A stretch of 64,000 bases of DNA, from positions 21,219,393-21,283,392 of the forward strand of contig NC_088883.1 of the NCBI RefSeq assembly GCF_032884065.1, written 5' to 3'. How positions within the stretch are numbered: the first letter of the stretch is position 1; each line of letters begins with the position of its first letter. The translations under genes and the position numbers were made by a program. The notes beneath the pieces were generated by a model, which did no database searches, was not told where the DNA came from, and was given only the letters and a program-made list of their open reading frames with translations. This document shows positions 58,201 through 64,000 of this stretch, piece after piece. The stretch is from Artemia franciscana (Eukaryota; Arthropoda; Branchiopoda; Anostraca; Artemiidae).

Positions 58201-59396
58201 GTGAGTTAAGGGAAGATTTATGTGGGTCTCAATTCTCTAACATATTATCGCTGTGAAATTTACACATATTAGTAGTATCCCTTTGATGAATCCTATTGGA
58301 TTGTGTTTAGCCACTGATTTACTTTATTTTGTTTTTATTCTTTCTTGACACTGTATTTATAGATTAAGTAACCAAAATATTTTCTTATATAAATGCTGTG
58401 TGATTGTCTTTTATTCGGTTTTAACACTTATCAATGATGATCCGACCCACCTTTCGGATATGCTCTGAATTGTGTTGGCATTTGGCCATTTTTCCAAGCA
58501 GTTTCTTTTTATTCAAATTGATCTATTGCCATTTTCATGTTTTCAACGATGTGTCATAGCATTTTCTTGCTTTTGTCGGAATTTGTTTAGCTTATTGTCC
58601 ACTGACACCTAACTATAAACCTGATTTTTTTTCCTCAATATATTTTTTGGTGTTTAATTTGTTAAGGCGAAAAATTTCCGGTGAAATACTAGTGGATGCT
58701 CTCTGAGTGCCAGTGATGTAAAATGTTTGCGTAAGAAATGTCAAGCAGGTTTGATAATATTAGGAGGATGTGCACATCAATTAGTTCGAAAATTTGGCAA
58801 AAATTACGATTTTTTTTATCTAAATTCATTTCGTTTTCAAGCCAAGAATTACAAAGTCAAGCTATTAATGAGAGCATAGGCTAATATCAATTATTATTGT
58901 GAAAGGTGAAGCATGCGTTTGATTAATCAACTTGAAAATCAATCCTTTTTTTATTCGCTTGGCGACAACTTTTTATGATTCTCGACTAAGAACTCTTTCA
59001 TATCTCTTCGTTAACCAATTTATTAAACTTTCTTATCAGACCAATTCCCTTATTATGCAATCGCTGACATTGCTAAAGCCCCGCATCATATTATTTAATA
59101 ATGGTCAAAGAATTCTACACTACAGGAAGCTTACCACGAATTGCGTAGATCAGACTTTGTCTTGTGTTTTTCATACCCCGCTCTCTTTATCGCTCTCTCA
59201 ATTGTTCTAAGATTGACCCCACACATTTGATCTTAATATTAATAGATACAAAGAGATTAGCAAATATCTTGGTTTTCTTCCCTAGGGTCCATTTGCAATG
59301 AGAATTTACTAATACTTCTTTGATTGACTGAGTTATAAGAATGTGCTCAGAGCCTCGCATAGTCTTCGAATCGAACTATATTAAAGATATTTTATT
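58201..59396. other. No exon seen; probable intron
   Basis: The ORF at 58932-59210 lies just upstream of the Penelope-like fragment and may be its eroded beginning, but it shows no clear reverse transcriptase motif. Confidence 0.4.
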
Positions 59397-60310
59397 TTGC
59401 AATGGATACCCTATAAAATTACTCGAAACCATTGTAGAGAAAAGACAAAAAAAAATGCTGAAAAGAAGTTATCAGCTCAACACACCCTAATAGATATCAT
59501 CCCATGGATGGATGAGAAGAAACTTTTCACTGTTCTACCCTACAGTCGAAAACTAAGTGACAAACTAAAAAAAAAATCCTTAATAACCATAAACTTAATG
59601 TCACTTTTAAACTCTCAAATAAAATACAGAGCTTTTTCAATAAGGGCAAAGATAAAACCAGCCCCATTCTATCTAGTAGTGTTTATAGAATTCCCTTTTC
59701 TTGTGGCTGTTTTTATATTAGAAGAATCCAACAGCAACTAGGAGAGAAGCTTTTAGAACATAGATCTTCAATAAACAAGGCCAGGAGCCTACGCAAAAGG
59801 CCTGAGATTTTTTTATTCCGCCTTGGCTAAACATTTGTACGATAATCCTTACCATTTCAACTTATTTGACAGCACCTCCATTATTGCACCCGTTAAAGGT
59901 CTCATGCAAGTTTTCTGGGGAGCAGTTGAGATAAAAATGCACATACACCAAAAGGTAGCTCTCGATAGAGACACGGGAGAAATTTCACGGGAGAAAGTCC
60001 CATTTATGACAAAATGATTAATTCTGATCGTTTTCATATAAATCCACAAATTTTGTTGCGAAATCAAATAAAATATCTGATAATATTCTACCTAGAAAGA
60101 GATTAGCCTTTAAGATTAAGCAAGTAAGATAAAATTGTGAAATGTCATTTAGACTTATTTTTTTATTTAGTTACCCTTTCACCGTTACCGAGAAAAGGTC
60201 ATCATATTTTAGTTTTGTGTTCTGTTTCAAGTTTTTTTTTGTATTTTTTTTTCAGTTTATTCTGCACCGAGGACGGTCAAATGAAGGTCTCGACCTAAAT
60301 ATTTGAATAG
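59397..60310 (+). pseudogene. Penelope-like element fragment with GIY-YIG endonuclease
   Basis: The ORF 59397-59741 has SAQHTLIDIIPWMDEKK and FTVLPYSRKLSDKLKK, the region between reverse transcriptase and endonuclease. After a frame change, 59690-59810 reads SSVYRIPFSCGCFYIRRIQQ (GIY-YIG motif, Gly replaced), LGEKLLEHRSSINKA and RKRPEIF. Another frame change leads to LAKHLYDNPYHFNLFDST and KVALDRDTGE (60010). This order is that of the GIY-YIG domain of Penelope-like elements. The downstream stretch at 60250-60300 ('ccgaggacggtcaaatgaag', 'gtctcgacc') resembles the 3' untranslated part seen after such ORFs. Two or more frameshifts make it inactive. Confidence 0.7.
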
Positions 60311-60522
60311 TTTTCAATTTTTTCGCTGGCTGTTTATTGTCCTCAGTCTTCTTTTCTTTGCGATTTTGTGTTTTGTCATGATTAGCCAGTGTGGTCTCAG
60401 AAATTATTTACTTAACTCAAGTTGATTACGCAAGTTAGTATAGACAAGAGTCCGTTTTTTGGTATAAATCATCATACATGTGATGATTTTGTTTTTGTTA
60501 AAAATTACTTTTTATTTTAATA

Positions 60523-60575
60523 CTAGCTGGGACCCAGCGACTTCACCGCCAGGCCCCAGAACGGCACGTGGCAGG
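60523..60575 (-). mobile_element. Possible 3' end of a second Helitron family
   Basis: On the minus strand the sequence ends ...'gaagtcgctgggtcccag' CTAG followed by TA. The imperfect palindrome ctgggacccag lies right before CTAG, as Helitron 3' ends require. It differs from the dominant family's hairpin. No matching 5' end was found. Confidence 0.4.
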
Positions 60576-60655
60576 CTTCTATATATGGATTCTCACTGTC
60601 CATTGTGTTCTATCCCAGTTTTTTAAAGATGTTTGATTATTAAAGCAAGTAAAAC
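60576..60655 (+). repeat. Copy of the 3' end of the 150-residue ORF
   Basis: About 80 bases, 'ctatatatggattctcactg' to 'gatgtttgattattaaagca', are roughly 80% identical to 62908-62987, which covers the last ~20 codons, stop and polyadenylation signal of the ORF at 62522-62974. The homology starts right after the possible Helitron end at 60523-60575. Confidence 0.75.
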
Positions 60656-61066
60656 TTCTAACAATGATATCTACTAAACTTCAAAATTTTGGTTTTCTTT
60701 TTTAATGTTTTGAATTCGTGTAATCCCTTGTTTTTTAATTCTTTTTTTTTTTTTTTTTTCTATTTAGTTCTTTTTAGTTGTTTACCTTTTTTAATTGTTA
60801 TTTTTTCTTCTTTTTTTTTAGTTTTTTTCCGAAACGTGCTCCAGGAACACGTGTGCACGGTGCTTAATTTTAAGTGCATAAAACCTGTGGTTATACAACT
60901 GGTAATTCCTCGACACGCATTCCTTTTTTACTTTCTCTTTCAGCCGCAAGCCAGGTTTCGTGCTACTCTTGTAAAACATCAACACGCTTTCTTTTGGTAA
61001 TTTTGCTCTGAGCCGCAAGCCTAAGTCCCCCCCCCCTCTAAAGCAGCACATATGCAAGGTGCTAAT
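60656..61066. mobile_element. Helitron-derived filler
   Basis: T-rich 'tttttagttttttt' sequence and diverged copies of the coding repeat ('ttcctcgacacgcattcctt', 'ctctttcagccgcaagcc') occur here. They match the low-complexity and N-terminal repeat parts of the dominant Helitron, so this stretch belongs to the same relic as the helicase fragment that follows. Confidence 0.5.
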
Positions 61067-61068
61067 TT

Positions 61069-61822
61069 TTAATTCCGTAAAACTTGTGGATATACAACAT
61101 TCTTCGCTGTCCCATTGTAGGTGTATTTAAATAGATTGTCTGGTTTACTGACCCTTGAACATGCAACATATAATTGTTCATGGGGAAAAAATCCGTATCT
61201 TTTAAATTGAAAAGGCAGATCCACTGGAATCATGGGAATGCGAGGAACAAGTACAGCCTCACCCTCAGAAGGCCCTGTCAAGATTGTTGCCTCTATTACG
61301 TTTTCCATTGTTTTTTTAAGGCAAGTCGCGTGCCATTGCAAAGCTTTGGTGGGTTAATATTTTGCAACAGTATTATTGGTACGCTATTTTTAGTTGTAGC
61401 ACGTGTGGCGGAAGCTCTGGGAAATCCAGGGAAATAAAAAATTCTGATGGATAGTTAACAGCTTCATTTGATTCCAGGACTGTGTCGACTGACTTGTAAA
61501 TAACGGCCTGGTCTCGAATCTTGGTCAGAATAATATTGTTGATTTCGTGGACGTCTTTGTTCTTGGCTGCCAGAATCGCTCATTCACTTAGCCATCTAGG
61601 ATTTTTATAATTGGTTAGAATATTTGGAAATACCTTTTCAACCAAATCATTTTTTGACGTCACTAAATTACAGAATTAAGTTGTCAGTTGTATATTTCCT
61701 GAAATTTAGTCAACTGGCAACATTCCGTTTCCAATTGCTAGCGATTGACCTGAAAATTTTTCACCAGAGTGATCGTTTTTCAATCAGACGCGCATATTTA
61801 TAATTAATTTTAATTTATTACG
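61069..61822 (-). pseudogene. Helitron helicase C-terminal relic
   Basis: The ORF 61069-61341 corresponds to the end of the helicase: VKKTMENVIEATILTGPSEG, VLVPRIPMIPVDLPFQFKR, then directly HEQLYVACSRVSKPDNLF and NVVYPQVLRN. The intact relative has about 30 residues (AFAITINKAQGQSLE etc.) between FQFKR and HGQLY, so an internal deletion removed the motif V/VI region. Upstream homology continues with frameshifts to about 61822, covering the NYPSEFLN-, AILAPKN- and AIGNGK-like segments. It is more diverged than the copies at 32-36 kb and hence older. Confidence 0.82.
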
Positions 61823-62498
61823 TATGTAAATCAAGATGAATTTACTTTACTATAATAGCTCACTGTTGAATATAATTATATAAAATACTTGAAGAAAAAA
61901 ATTTTTCAACGGAAATTATAAACAGGAAAAGCCTATAGGTTTTTCTTATTTGGAGTAGTAAGAGACAAACCCCAAAGAATGAGGCAGCTAAGTAAGTCCA
62001 ATATGTGCCATTTTTTGTTCTTTATTAGGTTTCAGCTATCTCTGCATTCAAGATACCAATAAAACTTATATAATTCCCGTTTAAAATTAATTGATACTTT
62101 ATGTAATGCGTTTAGAAAATTTTGTAATTGACACAGAAATTATGTTTAAATAAAATCAATTTAAAAAAAAATGCATTTTGTTTAACACTTGAGTAACGAA
62201 TCTTATCAACATCATCTTGCGTATTTAAGATAAAACCTGGATTTCTTTTTTACTTCATCAAGGACCGGCATAGTGCCTTATAAATAAAAACGGGGAGAAT
62301 CGCCTTAAAAAATTTTTAATCATTTTTAAATTATTGGTTCTTAGTTAAAACCTTTAATCCTATTACATAAAATGCATAAATATCCATAGTATTTTTGCAA
62401 CACTTCTATTTTTAGAACTGAACCAAAAAGTTTACACGAAAATCTTAAAATATATTTTATTTTATTTAGTTCTTAAGCATTTCGCTAGACCGTTTTAA
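61823..62498. other. No gene seen; upstream region of the 150-residue ORF
   Basis: A+T-rich. No element or exon recognised. Confidence 0.45.
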
Positions 62499-62505
62499 CC
62501 TATAA
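62499..62505 (+). promoter_or_regulatory. Possible TATA element
   Basis: 'tataaat' in 'aacctataaatct', only about 20 bases before the ATG. It is too close for a normal TATA box unless the leader is very short. In DNA this A+T-rich the match may be chance. Confidence 0.2.
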
Positions 62506-62521
62506 ATCTTATTCATCGATT

Positions 62522-62974
62522 ATGGATACATGTAAAAAAGCTATGCAAAAGATATATATGACATATCTATTTCATATAGTAGATGGCTTTAATCCTATTG
62601 TCGTTTTTTTTATTGCCTTGGTGCTAAACATAGTTTTGATGACTAGCAGTGGCTTGTTAAAAGCCTTAGTGTTTACTATTCTTATTGCTATTTACGGACT
62701 TATTATGGCTATCTACGATTATTATGATATAGTTAAAAACTTAGTTGTTTTCACCTTCATCGTGGTGGTGCACGTATGGTTGATGACAAGCAGTGGTTTT
62801 TTAAAAGTGCTACTGTTTTTGGCTCTTACAGCTACAAATTATTTTACGATTGCCACCGTCTATGTAAAACATTTAGGCTGTGTGTTTCCACCATATGAGT
62901 ATTATAGGTGCTATATATGGATTCTCATTGTCCCTTGTGTTCTATTCAAGTTTTTTTCAAAGATGTTTGATTAA
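62522..62974 (+). CDS. Putative multi-membrane protein (150 aa), unknown function
   Basis: An uninterrupted ORF with a good start context (att-ATG-g: A at -3, G at +4) and very hydrophobic sequence. About five membrane segments can be drawn (roughly residues 25-45, 46-65, 72-90, 92-112 and 128-146). The middle consists of an internal duplication: VVFFIALVLNIVLMTSSGLL (27-46 onward) is repeated as VVFTFIVVVHVWLMTSSGFL (75-94 onward). The C-terminus has YEYYRCYIWILIVPCVLF. I do not recognise a family. A diverged copy of its 3' end lies at 60576-60655, and a dispersed repeat begins right after its stop, so it may be carried by a repetitive element. Conserved coding through two repeats argues for a real protein. 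Confidence 0.55.
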   Translation: MDTCKKAMQKIYMTYLFHIVDGFNPIVVFFIALVLNIVLMTSSGLLKALVFTILIAIYGLIMAIYDYYDIVKNLVVFTFIVVVHVWLMTSSGFLKVLLFLALTATNYFTIATVYVKHLGCVFPPYEYYRCYIWILIVPCVLFKFFSKMFD

Positions 62975-62987
62975 TAAAGCAAATAAA
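62973..62987 (+). terminator. Polyadenylation signals overlapping the stop codon
   Basis: AATAAA at 62973-62978 overlaps the TAA stop of the 150-residue ORF, and a second AATAAA follows at 62982-62987. The related copy at 60640-60655 has 'attaaagcaagtaaaa' in the same place. Confidence 0.5.
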
Positions 62988-62990
62988 ATT

Positions 62991-63365
62991 GAAGAACCCC
63001 CTTTTTGTATCTTACAAAACAGACGAAAAAACATTGCCCCTTTCTAAGTTCTCATGAATCGGTACCCTCTCTCGAGTGCATGTACGTTAGAATGTTGTAT
63101 CTTTCTTGAATTTTAGTCAGCTCTAGTCAAGCTGTTTTCATTAACTAAAAACCATGTGTGTAGGTTCCAATAACTGGTACATTGCCACATAGTCTGCTGC
63201 GAATATTTACTGCTCATGGGTTGTTTTTAGTTCATTTTAACAGTTTTGTGACTCAATTTTTGTGCAATATCCAAGACCTGGAAAATGAATAGCAGTGGAT
63301 GAAACCATGGAAGTAACAGATTGGACTTATCGTTTTTTGTGTATATATGAGCTTCGTATCTATAT
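62991..63365 (+). repeat. Dispersed repeat, copy 2
   Basis: High-identity copy of 28778-29172 in the same orientation; it starts at 'gaagaacccc', 16 bases after the stop of the 150-residue ORF. Small differences include a missing 'aatttgtttgat' segment near 63225. Confidence 0.85.
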
Positions 63366-63379
63366 GTGACGCTTTTTTA

Positions 63380-64000
63380 AAGTGATTTTATAGATTTTAT
63401 AGCAATTTTTGCATTGCATTTTATTTTCTTTTTTTTACTCAGCTCTTTCTGCTTCAGATGGAGAAAACCAAAAAAATTCAGAGAACTTTTTTTTGGCTAA
63501 AAAGGTCAAAATCTCTAATCTTGAACGTGTCAATATTGCACAAATCTTAAGTTAAAAAACAAGTAAAAAAAAACTAGCAAAAAAACTAGTAGTAAAAAAC
63601 TACTAATTTTAGATCAAACAGGATTAAGAAAAAATTAACTTAAGATTTAAATTAATATTCATTTCAGGAATTCGAATTAATTTTTTAGGAAAAGAGGATT
63701 TTTTTTATAAATAGCAACTACAAAAATTAATACAGTTATAATATCTTACTTGCCTGTAGGTTTTTCACAATATATCTATATTTTTCTGTATCAATTGCAA
63801 AACCAAAACATTTATTTTAATACTTACGTCTTAATATTTAGATGAATTCCAGTAATTCAACTTTTTAAGCTAAAATGAAATTTGGTGTTAATTTTACACT
63901 CATTTTTGTATAGTATTTTATTTTGCTTTTACTGAGCCCACAGTGCTTCGGATGGAGAAAACCGAAAAATTCATATAACAATATTTTCGCAAAATAAGTC
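63380..64000 (-). repeat. Inverted copy of the ~470-bp repeat
   Basis: The reverse complement matches the units at 21131-22545: 'ttttgcagttg'-type, 'ctacaggcaagtaagatat', 'ctaaatattaagacg' and 'ggttttctccatccgaagc' appear in the expected reverse order. At least one full unit and part of a second (63930-64000) are present; the array runs off the window. Confidence 0.8.

Overview
This is a window of an A+T-rich, intron-bearing animal genome, most likely an invertebrate and plausibly an arthropod or crustacean. The species cannot be fixed from the sequence. Only two host genes are supported, both on the + strand and both as scattered exons: the last exon of a sphingomyelin-synthase-family gene (19270-19580), and three phase-compatible exons of a DEG/ENaC-type sodium channel (45977-46180, 50511-50640, 58004-58200) separated by introns of about 4.3 and 7.4 kb. 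A third candidate is an intact 150-residue multi-membrane ORF (62522-62974). Two runs of exactly 100 N (7332-7431 and 31918-32017) are scaffold gaps.

Nearly everything else is mobile or repetitive DNA. One Helitron family dominates 7.4-14.0, 22.5-24.3 and 32-44 kb. Its copies start with TC plus TATATATATAAAAATAAG and end in a GC-rich hairpin followed by CTAG, between a flanking A and T. A decayed RepHel-coding copy lies on the minus strand at about 32.0-38.9 kb. The others are non-autonomous derivatives that keep the last codons of the helicase, a minisatellite of roughly 30 bp and low-complexity A/T arrays, often nested in or fused to one another.

Other elements: an eroded hAT transposase (2.4-3.0 kb); a 5'-truncated DIRS-type tyrosine-recombinase retroelement (14.0-16.1 kb, minus); two minus-strand LINE fragments (29.5-31.9 kb); a decayed LINE (52.6-53.25 kb); a piggyBac-like transposase relic (54.5-57.4 kb, minus) split by a 1-kb LINE (+); a Penelope-like GIY-YIG fragment (59.4-60.3 kb); and a Helitron helicase relic (61.1-61.8 kb). 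Tandem repeats with units of about 17, 41, 124, 160, 210 and 470 bp, foldback hairpins and (AT)n tracts fill much of the rest.

The host exons survive as small islands. In both channel and synthase genes, the intron just before an exon carries duplicated copies of the splice-acceptor region. No bacterial, CRISPR, rRNA or operon-like content is present. One tRNA-like sequence lies inside a Helitron.
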